Positions 46,019 through 55,464 of a stretch of DNA of 64,000 bases are shown here, piece by piece. Where the stretch lies: assembly GCF_024499015.1 (NCBI RefSeq), contig NZ_CP098604.1:1054001-1118000 (forward strand), in the 5' to 3' direction. Below the pieces are notes generated by a model, which searched no databases, was not told where the DNA came from, and saw only the letters and a program-made list of their open reading frames with translations. Positions within the stretch are counted from its first letter, which is position 1. The number at the start of each line of letters is the position of its first letter. The DNA is from Xanthomonas hortorum pv. pelargonii (GTDB lineage: Bacteria; Pseudomonadota; Gammaproteobacteria; Xanthomonadales; Xanthomonadaceae). The position numbers and the translations under genes were made by a program.

Positions 46019-46106
46019 GCTGTTTCCTAGTGCAAGAGCCGCGGTGACCGACGGCTCCGGAAGAATCGAGGGTCGCCCGGCCGCTGAGTGCGGCGGGCGC
46101 CACGGA

Positions 46107-46301
46107 TCAATCTTCTTGGACGGCCGACGACTTGGTCGCGATCACCTTCTTGCCGCGGTAGTAACCGTCAGCGGTGATGTGGTGGCGCAGATGGATCTCG
46201 CCGCTGGTCGGATCGGTCGACAGCTGCTTGGCGGTCAGGGCATCGTGCGAACGACGCTGGCCGCGACGGGACGGGGTGACTCGGGATTTCTGCACAGCCA
46301 T
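46107..46301 (-). CDS. rpmF: 50S ribosomal protein L32
   Basis: A 64-residue protein starting [20 protein letters not shown], characteristic of L32. No CxxC zinc pair is present, so it is the zinc-independent form. It lies between yceD and fabH, in the usual gene order. Confidence 0.97.
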
Positions 46302-46398
46302 GGGATTGCTCCAACTTAAGTTCGATAACTTGTCTGTCGAGTCGAACAGGACGCTCTACGCCCGCGTCGACCTGTCTTTCCGCCCTTAACAGCGGCGG

Positions 46399-46908
46399 TT
46401 ACTGTTTCTTCAACGCTGCCAGCGCCGCGAACGGACTGGCCTTGTCTTGCTCTTCCTGGGTCGGAACCCACTCGGCCTCGACGGCTTCGCTTCCCGGCGC
46501 CATTGGCACCACCGGTACCGACAACACCAGCTCGTCCTCGACCAGATCCACCGCCCGCAGCATGCCATCTTCAGGCACCAGCAGCGCTTCGTACTCGGCC
46601 GGCAATGCAGCTTCGTCGGCCTCGTCACGGATCAAACCAAGACGCTGTCTGATTTGCACCGGATACAGAAACCGTTGCAGGGTGCGCTGGCACGCCAGCG
46701 GCAGCTCGACATCGATACTGAGTTCGACATAAGCGACCTTCAACAGATCGTCCTGGTCGAATTCAAGCGAATAGACACATTCGCCCTCGGTATCGACAAG
46801 GCTTCCTTGCAGACGGGTCATCGCAGAGAGCGGGATGCGGCCATCGAAGCGCCTGCGCGCTGCGACCATCCGCCAAGCATCCAGCATTTCGGGTACGTTC
46901 GCGGACAT
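46399..46908 (-). CDS. yceD: YceD-family (DUF177) protein, probable 23S rRNA accumulation factor
   Basis: A 169-residue DUF177 protein. Family features are GSLVDTEGECVYSLEF-type strands, the conserved VELPLACQRTL with its cysteine, and an acidic central region. In E. coli and plants, members are needed for normal 23S rRNA levels. It directly precedes rpmF, as in most proteobacteria. Start ATG 46908 (MSANVPEMLD). The family's second cysteine pair is incomplete. Confidence 0.9.
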   Translation of the reverse strand: MSANVPEMLDAWRMVAARRRFDGRIPLSAMTRLQGSLVDTEGECVYSLEFDQDDLLKVAYVELSIDVELPLACQRTLQRFLYPVQIRQRLGLIRDEADEAALPAEYEALLVPEDGMLRAVDLVEDELVLSVPVVPMAPGSEAVEAEWVPTQEEQDKASPFAALAALKKQ

Positions 46909-47016
46909 AAGCCGCAGAATGTTAAAGACCCGCAGGTTCCGTGTCAAATGCGCCCATTCACACATGCGCGGCGCGGCGGCTGGCAGACTCCCCTACCCGT
47001 CCACTCACAGCACGCC

Positions 47017-47592
47017 ATGATGCCACGCCTGATCCTTGCCTCAACTTCCGTCTACCGGCGTGAGCTGCTCGGCCGCCTGCAACTGGATTTCAGCACCGCC
47101 CGGCCGGAGGTGGACGAGCAGGCGCAACCCGGAGAAATCCCCGGCGCTCTGGCCAGCCGTCTTGCCGCCGAGAAAGCAGCAGCGGTAGCGGCACACGTCC
47201 CGGATGCCTGGGTGATCGGCTCGGATCAGGTGGCCGACCTGGACGGCCAGGCTCTGGGCAAGCCGGGAACGCTGGACCAGGCGCGCGCGCAGCTGACTGC
47301 AATGTCCGGCCGCGTGGTGCGCTTCCACACCGCCGTGAGCCTGGTCGGCCCGGAGCGCAGCTTGCATGCGCGGGATCTCACCGAAGTACAGCTACGTCCG
47401 CTGACGCCCGCCGAGATCGAGCGCTACCTGGCCGCCGAGCCAGCGCTGGATTGCGCCGGCAGCTTCAAGTGCGAAGGCCTGGGCATCAGCCTGTTCGACG
47501 CCATCCGCTCGGAAGACCCCACCGCACTGGTCGGCCTGCCGCTGATCGCACTGGCGCGGTTGTTGCGGCAGGCGGGGTTTGAACTGCCTTGA
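47017..47592 (+). CDS. yceF: Maf-family nucleotide pyrophosphatase, YceF type
   Basis: A 191-residue house-cleaning pyrophosphatase. It opens MMPRLILASTSVYRRELLGRL and ends with DCAGSFKCEGLGISLF and TALVGLPLIAL, the signatures of the YceF subgroup that hydrolyses 7-methyl-GTP, rather than YhdE. Diverges from yceD, its usual neighbour. Start at ATG 47017. Confidence 0.93.
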   Translation: MMPRLILASTSVYRRELLGRLQLDFSTARPEVDEQAQPGEIPGALASRLAAEKAAAVAAHVPDAWVIGSDQVADLDGQALGKPGTLDQARAQLTAMSGRVVRFHTAVSLVGPERSLHARDLTEVQLRPLTPAEIERYLAAEPALDCAGSFKCEGLGISLFDAIRSEDPTALVGLPLIALARLLRQAGFELP

Positions 47593-47694
47593 GTGACCGG
47601 CAACGATCGCAGGGAGGCGACAAGACCTCCTCTGCCATGCAGTGAGTGCTAAAAACTGACTGAACCGCTAGACATGCCAGGCGCGAAGGCAAAC

Positions 47695-49410
47695 CTAAAA
47701 CCAGGCACTGCCTCTCACCTGAAGAGCCCGAAGACAGGATGGAGCAGCAGTTCGTGCCGACCAACCAACCCACTGCGGCCCGCGTCCCACGCGCGTCGCC
47801 ACTCCCAGAGGGGTTTTGTCGCACATCAGGACCAGACGCGACGCCGACGTCTCTGCCTTGAAATCAAATCGAATCGCTGACGCATCATTCAGAAGATTAC
47901 GGACCGGCGTTGCAGCAACATCTGCGATCGCAACTGGATCGGCAGCGACCTGCGTGCCATCCAGATAACGTGTTTCCGGCCATGCAAAGATGGACGTATC
48001 TTCTGCCCTCAGTAAAGGCAGTGCATCGGCAACTTCCGTGAGAACGGTCTCTCCGTAGACGGCATCCGCATCAATCACTCCTGCCGCTGCCGCGGTTGCC
48101 GTCATGTTGGCCGCGGTCTGCATGCGCTGCGCAAGGAGCGCCATCCATAGCGTGCTTGGCACCAAGCAACATGCCAGCACCAAGCCCGCCACTACGACAC
48201 GGCGCGGGTGAAAATGTCCATACCGAACGAACGACCACAACAACAGACCGCTCCAGAACAGGACCGACCAAGGCAGATAGCGCCCAGCCAGCAATTGCTC
48301 GGGAAAAGACTGGAAATAGATGGCGCGCGCCAAAGCGATTGCCGCTCCGATGGCGAGCGCAAACCAGGCAATCGAGATCGCTGTCAGCTCTGCAACCGAT
48401 TCCGCCCGCCGACGCCAGAGTGAGTAGGTAATGCCCATCAACCCACCCACACCCAATCCCCCTATCAATCTGTGCGGCCAGGCCGAGATCATGACCGGGC
48501 CGAATAACGCCGTGTATGCATTGGAAATTGCAACTGCAACTGCCCTCAAGGATTCCACTGGCAATTTTGCTGCAACGTTTACGTCAACCAGTGGAAGGCA
48601 GGCATAAATAAACGGCGCAGATAGCCAACGCAGCACAATATCCAACTGCGAAAGTGGCGCGATGATGCGCGCGCCCTGTGTGTGCGCATCACCAAAGCCC
48701 AGGACCAGCAGTAGAGATACAGAAAAGCCCGATAGCACAATGCACCATTGGGCCCATGACGCCCTACGCAGCAGCAACATCACCAGCAAAGCAACGAACG
48801 TGGCTATGCCCGCACCAAAACAGAAGGTCGCTGCGAACCCGCAGAGTGCCGCCAGTACGGCGCGCCACCAACCGCTGCCATGACCAAGCAACCAACAACC
48901 GGCGACCAGAAACGCGGTGATCAGATAGACATGCACCGACTCGTTTGCATGCACCAATGCCCGCTCGTTTCCGAGCCAGAAAATACTCGTCGCACAAACC
49001 AGCCCAGCGGCAGCCTGCGCCAAAGAACCCAGACGCTCGGTACGCACCAGACGCAGCAACATCCACACTGTCAGCAATGCCAGCGCAATACCTACCCAGA
49101 TCTGCAGCCATTGATTGCCATCGAACCATCTGAGCTCTGCCAGACGCAGCAGATTGGGCAGGACCTCACGATGTCCGTTATCCACCGCAAGTACATTCCG
49201 CGGCCAAGGCTGGCCAAGGAGATTTTTCGCGAATCGCCATGGATCGGCATAGAGCACCTTGGGCGACAGCGTAACCATCGCCAACACACCGATTGCAAGA
49301 TAGGACCACTTGGCACCAACCAGCAGCACCTCCGGCAGCTTGCTCCAAGCCCTGTCTGCCCGACGGCGGTCGCCGGAATCGCCGGGTAAATCCTTATATT
49401 TGCGCTGCAA
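47695..49410 (-). CDS. Multi-pass membrane protein of unknown function
   Basis: A 571-residue protein with about ten to eleven predicted membrane helices between residues 30 and 430, followed by a soluble C-terminal region of about 130 residues. An acidic/aromatic loop after the first helix (YADPWRFAKNLLGQPWPRN) and helices of even spacing recall GT-C glycosyltransferases or O-antigen-type transferases, but I see no diagnostic motif. It is followed upstream by a GT39-type gene on the same strand 108 bp away, suggesting a joint role in glycan modification. No symbol is justified. Confidence 0.75.
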   Translation of the reverse strand: MQRKYKDLPGDSGDRRRADRAWSKLPEVLLVGAKWSYLAIGVLAMVTLSPKVLYADPWRFAKNLLGQPWPRNVLAVDNGHREVLPNLLRLAELRWFDGNQWLQIWVGIALALLTVWMLLRLVRTERLGSLAQAAAGLVCATSIFWLGNERALVHANESVHVYLITAFLVAGCWLLGHGSGWWRAVLAALCGFAATFCFGAGIATFVALLVMLLLRRASWAQWCIVLSGFSVSLLLVLGFGDAHTQGARIIAPLSQLDIVLRWLSAPFIYACLPLVDVNVAAKLPVESLRAVAVAISNAYTALFGPVMISAWPHRLIGGLGVGGLMGITYSLWRRRAESVAELTAISIAWFALAIGAAIALARAIYFQSFPEQLLAGRYLPWSVLFWSGLLLWSFVRYGHFHPRRVVVAGLVLACCLVPSTLWMALLAQRMQTAANMTATAAAAGVIDADAVYGETVLTEVADALPLLRAEDTSIFAWPETRYLDGTQVAADPVAIADVAATPVRNLLNDASAIRFDFKAETSASRLVLMCDKTPLGVATRVGRGPQWVGWSARTAAPSCLRALQVRGSAWF

Positions 49411-49518
49411 TTGCTTTTCCTTTTTTCCTTGTCGACTATGACCGGCCGTTGGACCACGCAGAAGGCCGCTTGAGCAGTGTTGTGACTCGAACAGACTGCT
49501 CTACTCGGCGCTCGAACG

Positions 49519-51369
49519 TTACAACCCAGCATCATTCGTGACAGTGAGCGGCTGTTCCCACCAATCCTCGACGCTGCCATCGTGGCCGTGCAGGCGCAGC
49601 CCCAGCCAATGCGTGCCGGGCGGCACCGCGTGGGTATCGAGCGTGGCGGTGAAGCCGACGTTGGGGTGTTGCGGGTCGGTGGAGATCTTCCAATACGGGC
49701 GCACGTCGAGCGGCGTGCCGTACTCGGCCTGCGCGGCCGGGCGGCCGTCGAGCAGCAGTTCTACATCCGACAGGCCGACGCCATCCTTGAATGCCCAGCC
49801 GCGCACTTGCACCTGCCCGGACACGCGTACATCGGGCAACGGCGTATCGATCCAGGCCATCGCCGGGGCGATGCACGGGCCGGGCTGACGTTGTGCGGGC
49901 AGTGCGAACAACAGAAAGCGTTGATAGCCATGGTCGGTAGACACCACCGTGGGCGGCGGCAACGGCCCGACCATGTCGCAGATGGCGTGGTAACGCTTCA
50001 GCAGGTCGCGATAGCGCTGATCGCTGGGCGAGAGCACCAGCAGGCGCGGTCCGGCACGCGTGCCGTCACTGAGCAATCCCCACTGCAGCAACTGCGCGCT
50101 GCGTCCGTGCTTGTCGTTCAAGTCCGCGCGCAACACTTCCACGTTGGCATCGTGCAACTGGAAACCGAGCTCGGCGCCGACCTTGAAGTTTTCCGCCAGC
50201 ACCCGCGTGCCCGGCGGCATCTGTGCCAGTCTGGTTTTGACCGCACCCGCCAGGTGGTTCCAGCCGGCGAAATTACGCGGATAGTATTTTTCGCCAGCCG
50301 CATGCGCGCGAATCGACGGCACCGACACTGCAAGGTAATAACCGTAAGCGCCCAACGTGCCGAGCAAGGCGATCACCCATGCGGCGCGACGCAGCGCATG
50401 CGGCCAACGCATCAGGATGACCGGCACCGCGACCAGCAAGGCCAGATAGCCCGGCAGCGGCCAATGGAAGCTGATCCGCTCGGCATCGCTGAAGAAACCG
50501 AGCACGAAGATCGCCACGGTCGAAATGCCGCCCAGCAAGCCGAAATAACGCCATTGCGCACGCGAGCCGCCGCCGGCACGCGTGCCAGCCAGCCCGACCT
50601 TGACCATCGCCCAGGCCAGCAGCGGCGTCACCAGCACCGCCTGTATCAGCAAGAACCACAGCCCGGTGATCTGGAAGCGCCATGGATGCCGGTCGACCAA
50701 CTGGAAGCGCAGCCCGGCCTCGTCATGGTCGGTATTCCAGAACAACAGCGGCAGCCAGCTCATCGCGCCTACGGTCAGCGCCATCCAGATGCGTGGGTCG
50801 CGCATGACCGCGCGCCCCTGCGGAATGCACAGCAACGCGATGCAGCCCACCCCGATCACGCCGATAAAGCGGTAATGGCTGAGCGCACCGATCACCAGCC
50901 CAATGGCGAGCTCGAGCGCACTGGTGGCGTCGACTTCGCGCAGCAGCCGCGCGCCAGCGTCCATGCACAGCACCGCGGCCAGCGCCATCGGCACGTCGGG
51001 CACGGCCAAGATGCCGAGCGTGGCCGATAGCGGCATCAGCAAGGTCAGGCTGCCGGCCTGCCAGCCCAGGGTGGAGCCGAACCAGCGCGTGGCGATATGC
51101 GCGATCAGCCACGGCAGCAGCGCGGCGATGGCCAGAAACGGCAGGCGCAAGGCCAGCAGATGATGCCCGCCGACTTCCACACCCAGCCGCGCCAGCCAGG
51201 CCGTCATGCCGGGCAGATCCGAATATGCGGCGGCCAGATGCTGGCCTTCCTGCCAATAGAACGCCTCGTCCACGAACAGCGGCAGCCGCGCGGCAATCAA
51301 CAGCTTGACGGCTGTCGCCAGTGTCCACAGGATCACGAAAGTGCGATGTGCGCGTTGATCCCCTTGCAT
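49519..51369 (-). CDS. GT39/ArnT-like membrane glycosyltransferase with C-terminal beta domain
   Basis: About 616 residues with some ten membrane helices. The first periplasmic loop has LPLFVDEAFYWQEGQHLA, the acidic motif of GT39/GT83 enzymes that use polyprenyl-phosphate sugars. After the helices comes a periplasmic domain, and the last 110 residues form an Ig-like beta domain (VRGWAFKDGVGLSDVELLLDG), an unusual addition. The enzyme probably glycosylates an envelope polymer or protein; the acceptor is unknown. It diverges from moxR. Confidence 0.85.
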   Translation of the reverse strand: MQGDQRAHRTFVILWTLATAVKLLIAARLPLFVDEAFYWQEGQHLAAAYSDLPGMTAWLARLGVEVGGHHLLALRLPFLAIAALLPWLIAHIATRWFGSTLGWQAGSLTLLMPLSATLGILAVPDVPMALAAVLCMDAGARLLREVDATSALELAIGLVIGALSHYRFIGVIGVGCIALLCIPQGRAVMRDPRIWMALTVGAMSWLPLLFWNTDHDEAGLRFQLVDRHPWRFQITGLWFLLIQAVLVTPLLAWAMVKVGLAGTRAGGGSRAQWRYFGLLGGISTVAIFVLGFFSDAERISFHWPLPGYLALLVAVPVILMRWPHALRRAAWVIALLGTLGAYGYYLAVSVPSIRAHAAGEKYYPRNFAGWNHLAGAVKTRLAQMPPGTRVLAENFKVGAELGFQLHDANVEVLRADLNDKHGRSAQLLQWGLLSDGTRAGPRLLVLSPSDQRYRDLLKRYHAICDMVGPLPPPTVVSTDHGYQRFLLFALPAQRQPGPCIAPAMAWIDTPLPDVRVSGQVQVRGWAFKDGVGLSDVELLLDGRPAAQAEYGTPLDVRPYWKISTDPQHPNVGFTATLDTHAVPPGTHWLGLRLHGHDGSVEDWWEQPLTVTNDAGL

Positions 51370-51405
51370 TGCCCTGTGCACTCTTCTTTCACCTACGGAA
51401 TTGTG

Positions 51406-52359
51406 ATGTCGACACCGCTGCGTTCCACGGAAATGCTAACCGATGCGCTGCGCCAATCGCTGCGGCGCGCACAAGACCAGGTCAATTCGCTGTTGCTGGG
51501 CAAGGCGCAGGAAGTGCGTCTGGCGTTCGTGGCGCTGCTGTCCGGCGGGCATTTGCTGATCGAGGATCTGCCCGGCCTGGGCAAGACTACCCTCGCCCAC
51601 GCGATGGCCTCCAGCCTGGGGCTGGGCTTCCAGCGCGTGCAGTTCACCTCCGATTTGCTGCCGGCCGATGTGCTGGGCGTATCGGTGTACGACGCCGCCT
51701 CGCGCCAGTTTCAGTTCCATCCCGGCCCGGTGTTCACCAACGTGCTGCTGGCCGACGAAATCAACCGCGCGCCGCCACGCACGCAAAGCTCGCTGCTCGA
51801 AGCCATGGCCGAACAGCAGGTCACGCTCGACGGCGTCACCCATGCGCTGCCCGAACCCTTCTTCGTGATCGCCACGCAGAACCCGGTCGACCTGTCCGGC
51901 ACCTTCCCGCTGCCGGATTCGCAACTGGACCGCTTCCTGCTACGACTCAGCCTGGGCTATCCCAGCGCCGATGCCGAGCGCGCGCTGCTGTCGGGCGTGG
52001 ACCGGCGCGAGCTGATCGCCCAGGCGGTGCCGCAACTCAGCGATACCGAGGTGGTCGCACTGCGCGCGGTGGTCAGCCAGATCCATACCAGCGATGCGCT
52101 GATCGGCTATGTGCAGGCCTTGCTGCTACGCAGCCGCCAGCACGCCGGCGTGCGCGTCGGTCTGTCGCCGCGTGCCGGTATCGCGCTGCTGCGCGCGGCC
52201 AAGGCCTACGCGCTGCTGCTAGGGCGCGAGCACGTGCTGCCGGAAGACGTGCAGGCGCTGTTCGTGGCCGTGGCCGGGCATCGGCTGGTGCCAGAGGCCG
52301 AATCGTCGTCCGGGCCGGCACTGGCCAAGGCGCTGCTGCACAGCGTGCCGGTGGACTGA
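51406..52359 (+). CDS. MoxR-family AAA+ ATPase
   Basis: A 317-residue AAA+ protein. Walker A is EDLPGLGKTT, Walker B LLADEINRAPPRTQ, sensor 1 VIATQNPVDLSGTFPLPDSQLDRF. MoxR proteins act as chaperone-like activators of partner complexes, nearly always encoded with DUF58 and transglutaminase-like proteins as here. Start ATG 51406. The upstream region overlaps the start of the divergent glycosyltransferase promoter. Confidence 0.95.
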   Translation: MSTPLRSTEMLTDALRQSLRRAQDQVNSLLLGKAQEVRLAFVALLSGGHLLIEDLPGLGKTTLAHAMASSLGLGFQRVQFTSDLLPADVLGVSVYDAASRQFQFHPGPVFTNVLLADEINRAPPRTQSSLLEAMAEQQVTLDGVTHALPEPFFVIATQNPVDLSGTFPLPDSQLDRFLLRLSLGYPSADAERALLSGVDRRELIAQAVPQLSDTEVVALRAVVSQIHTSDALIGYVQALLLRSRQHAGVRVGLSPRAGIALLRAAKAYALLLGREHVLPEDVQALFVAVAGHRLVPEAESSSGPALAKALLHSVPVD

Positions 52360-52364
52360 CCCAG

Positions 52365-53321
52365 GTGCGTGCGCACTTGCGCGGCATCGGCCGCCGACTC
52401 AGCCTGCTGGCGCGTCCGCGGGGCGCGGAGGCCTTGCCGATCGTGCTGGATCGGCGGCGCATCTACGTGCTGCCGACGCGCTTCGGGCTGTTCGTCACCG
52501 CCTTGCTGCTGGCAATGCTGCTGGGTGCGTTGAACTACAACAACAACCCCGCCCTGCTGCTGGCCTTGCTGCTGGCGACCGCCGGGATTGCCAGCAGCAT
52601 CATGGCGCACCTGCAATTGTCGGCGCTGCGCATCGAGGCGGTGTCGGCCGAGCCGGTGATCGCAGGCGAGCCATTACGCATGCGCGTATCACTGGCGCGT
52701 CGCGACACCCGCGTGCGTCGCGGATTGCGTCTGGACCATCTGGAGAGCAGCGGTTTTTGCTCGTTGATCGAGCACGACATGGCCGACGTCGACCTGCTGG
52801 TGCCCACCGAACGGCGCGGCTGGCAGGACATCGAACGCATCCGCCTGTCCAGCACCCAGCCGCTGGGGCTGGTGCGCGCCTGGTCGTGGGCCTGGCCGGA
52901 AACGCCGTTACTGGCCTATCCCAAGCCCGAAGAACAGGGGCCGTCATTGCCCGAAGGCGCCGGTTCGCCCAACCAGACCCGCCTCCACGCGCAAGGCGAG
53001 GAGTTGCACCAGCTGCGCCCATATCGCGCCGGCGATGCGCCACGCACCATTTCCTGGAAGCACTCCGCGCGCCGCGACAGCCTGCTGGTGCGCGAATACG
53101 AGCAACCCCTGGGCATCGAAGTCACGCTGGACTGGCGCACGCTCAACGCACTGCCCTACGAACGCCGCATTGCGCGGCTTGCCCGCTGGATCAACCTGGC
53201 CGAGCGCGACGGGCGACGCTACCGGTTGCTGCTGCCGGGCCAGCCGCCGCTGGGTCCTGCACAAGGGCCCTCGCATCATCATCTGTGCCTGCGCGCCTTG
53301 GCCTTGCTTCCTCGTGACTGA
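52365..53321 (+). CDS. DUF58 membrane protein
   Basis: A 318-residue protein with two N-terminal membrane helices (about 38-78) followed by a cytosolic DUF58 domain whose signature RPYRAGDAPRTISWKHSAR is clear. The domain resembles von Willebrand factor A-type modules and is thought to work with the MoxR ATPase. The GTG at 52365, five bases after the moxR stop, is the best start. It overlaps the start of tgpA by eight bases. Confidence 0.9.
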   Translation: MRAHLRGIGRRLSLLARPRGAEALPIVLDRRRIYVLPTRFGLFVTALLLAMLLGALNYNNNPALLLALLLATAGIASSIMAHLQLSALRIEAVSAEPVIAGEPLRMRVSLARRDTRVRRGLRLDHLESSGFCSLIEHDMADVDLLVPTERRGWQDIERIRLSSTQPLGLVRAWSWAWPETPLLAYPKPEEQGPSLPEGAGSPNQTRLHAQGEELHQLRPYRAGDAPRTISWKHSARRDSLLVREYEQPLGIEVTLDWRTLNALPYERRIARLARWINLAERDGRRYRLLLPGQPPLGPAQGPSHHHLCLRALALLPRD

Positions 53322-55464
53322 GCCGTCCCTCCCGATCACCCAGCCCAGCCGCGGCTGGGTGCTGGCCACCAGTTGGCTGGCACTGGCGCCGTTGCTGTTG
53401 CAGCTACCGGGGTTGCTCGCCGGCACCATTGCCGTGGCCGCCGTGCTGGTCGTCGTACTGAGCTGGCGCGGCACCTTGATGGCACCGGTGCGGCTGTTGC
53501 TGGTGGTCGCGATGCTGGCGGCGGTGTATTGGCAGATCGGCATGCGCTTTGGGCGCGACACCGGCTGCGCGGTGCTGGCGTCGATGCTGGCGATCAAGGC
53601 TTCCGAACTGCGCACCTTGCGCGATGCACGCAGCCTGCTGGGTTTTGCATTGTTCGCCCCATTCGCGGCCTTTCTGCTCGACCAGGGGCCGGCGACGATG
53701 GGCCTGGCGCTGCTGGCGGTAGTCAGCGCGCTACTCAGCATGCAGCGGCTGGCCGACGAAGAGCACCGCACCGGCACGCCCGCCCTGCGCCTGCAACTGC
53801 GCAGCATCGGCAAGCTGGTCGCCATCGGCGTGCCGTTGGCGCTGGCCACGTTCTGGTTGCTGCCGCGGCTGAGTTCGCCGCTGTGGGGCGTGCCCGAGCG
53901 CGCGCTGTCGCGTCCCGGCCTGTCGGACAACATGTCGCCGGGCGAATGGATCGACCTGATGGCCGACGACAGCCCGGCCTTGCGCGTGCAGTTCACCGGC
54001 AAGGCACCGCCGCCAGAGCAACGCTACTGGCGTGGGCCGGTGATGTGGGACTTCGACGGCCGCACCTGGCAGCGCGCGCGCTGGACCGGTCGCGGCCAAC
54101 CCGCCTCGGTCACTGCCGGGCCGCAGACCTACCGCTACCGCCTGGACTACGAGCCCACCGACCGTCGCCAACTGGTGTCGCTGGACCTGCCCACGCAAGC
54201 GGTGGCCAATGCCGAGCTGTCGCCCGACTACGAACTGTTTGCGCAGCGGCCACTGAGCGCGTTGACCCGCTGGGAGCTGCAATCGGCACCACCGGCACGT
54301 TTCGATACCGACCTTCCAGACCAACTGCGCAAGCGTGCGCTCGCCCTGCCACCCGGTTTCAATCCACGCACGCTCACCCTTGCACGGCAATGGCGCGCGG
54401 AAGCCGGCAGCAACGACGATGCGGTGGTGCAGCGCGCACTGCAGTGGATCACCCGCGAGTTCGCCTATACGCTGGACACGCCGCTACTCGGGCGCAACAG
54501 CGTCGACGAATTCCTGTTCCAGCAGAAAGCCGGTTTTTGCGAGCACTTCAGCTCCTCGTTCGTGGTGCTGATGCGCGCGGCCGGCATCCCGGCGCGCGTG
54601 GTCACCGGGTATGCCGGCGGCACCTACAACGGCTTCGGCAATTACTGGGTGGTGCGGCGCATGGATGCGCATGCCTGGACCGAAGTCTGGCTGGCCGACC
54701 GCGGCTGGGTGCGCGTGGACCCGACCGCCGCAGTGGCGCCGGAACGCATCTACGACACGCTCGAAGATCGCGTACAAAACGGTGCAGGCAACAACTTCGC
54801 CCAGCTCGGTGCCTGGGAAAGCCTTGCCCAGGTCAGCGATCTGCTGCGCCGCGGCTGGAACGACCTGGTGCTGTCCTTCGATGCCGACCGCCAGCAACGC
54901 CTGTTGCAGCCGTTCGGCATCGATCGCCTCGACACCACGCAGCTGGCCGCCATCTTCGGCATCTTCGCCGTCAGCGCACTGGCCTGGATGGGCTGGTTGC
55001 TGGCGCGCGGCGAGCGTGAGCGCGATCCGCTGCTGCGTGCCTGGCATCGGCTCGGCTGCCGCTATACCAAGCTTGGCCTGGCACGCGAACCCTACGAACC
55101 GGCCATCGCCTGGGCGCAACGTGTCGCCCGTTCACACCCGAATACGGCATTGTTGCCGCTCAGCCAACGTTTCGCTGCCGCGCGATACGCTGGCGCTGAT
55201 TCGGACAGCGCCTCACTCCTTAAAGATCTGCTGCAGCATCGCCCGCGAACCGGAGCTTCCTCGCGAGTACCCGCTTTCTTCTTCCCATTGTCGCTGTGCT
55301 CGGGCTCGCAGCCTGCGCGACTGCGCCCAAGCCGCTGCAGGGCCAGTTTCCTACGGTCAGCCCGAGCGATTCCACTGCGAGCGCCCAGGTCGGTACGTCC
55401 GTGCGTTGGGGCGGCAAGATCATCCAGACAACACCGAGCCAGGGCCAGACCTGCTTCGAGCTGA
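53314..55464 (+). CDS. tgpA: TgpA-type transglutaminase-like membrane protein, read-through C-terminus
   Basis: Six N-terminal membrane helices (about 15-180) precede a periplasmic transglutaminase-like domain with triad C409 (AGFCEHFSS), H453 (MDAHAWTEVW) and D469 (RVDPTAA), then another membrane helix (about 545-565) and a short C-terminal domain. In Pseudomonas TgpA is essential. Family length is about 650-670; here 716. The last 72 residues (from codon 645) are Arg/Ser/Ala-rich and read in an alternative frame of the next gene. A stop at 55246 (CGA now, TGA if one base differed) would give 644 residues. GTG start 53314. Confidence 0.92.
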   Translation: MTEPSLPITQPSRGWVLATSWLALAPLLLQLPGLLAGTIAVAAVLVVVLSWRGTLMAPVRLLLVVAMLAAVYWQIGMRFGRDTGCAVLASMLAIKASELRTLRDARSLLGFALFAPFAAFLLDQGPATMGLALLAVVSALLSMQRLADEEHRTGTPALRLQLRSIGKLVAIGVPLALATFWLLPRLSSPLWGVPERALSRPGLSDNMSPGEWIDLMADDSPALRVQFTGKAPPPEQRYWRGPVMWDFDGRTWQRARWTGRGQPASVTAGPQTYRYRLDYEPTDRRQLVSLDLPTQAVANAELSPDYELFAQRPLSALTRWELQSAPPARFDTDLPDQLRKRALALPPGFNPRTLTLARQWRAEAGSNDDAVVQRALQWITREFAYTLDTPLLGRNSVDEFLFQQKAGFCEHFSSSFVVLMRAAGIPARVVTGYAGGTYNGFGNYWVVRRMDAHAWTEVWLADRGWVRVDPTAAVAPERIYDTLEDRVQNGAGNNFAQLGAWESLAQVSDLLRRGWNDLVLSFDADRQQRLLQPFGIDRLDTTQLAAIFGIFAVSALAWMGWLLARGERERDPLLRAWHRLGCRYTKLGLAREPYEPAIAWAQRVARSHPNTALLPLSQRFAAARYAGADSDSASLLKDLLQHRPRTGASSRVPAFFFPLSLCSGSQPARLRPSRCRASFLRSARAIPLRAPRSVRPCVGAARSSRQHRARARPASS

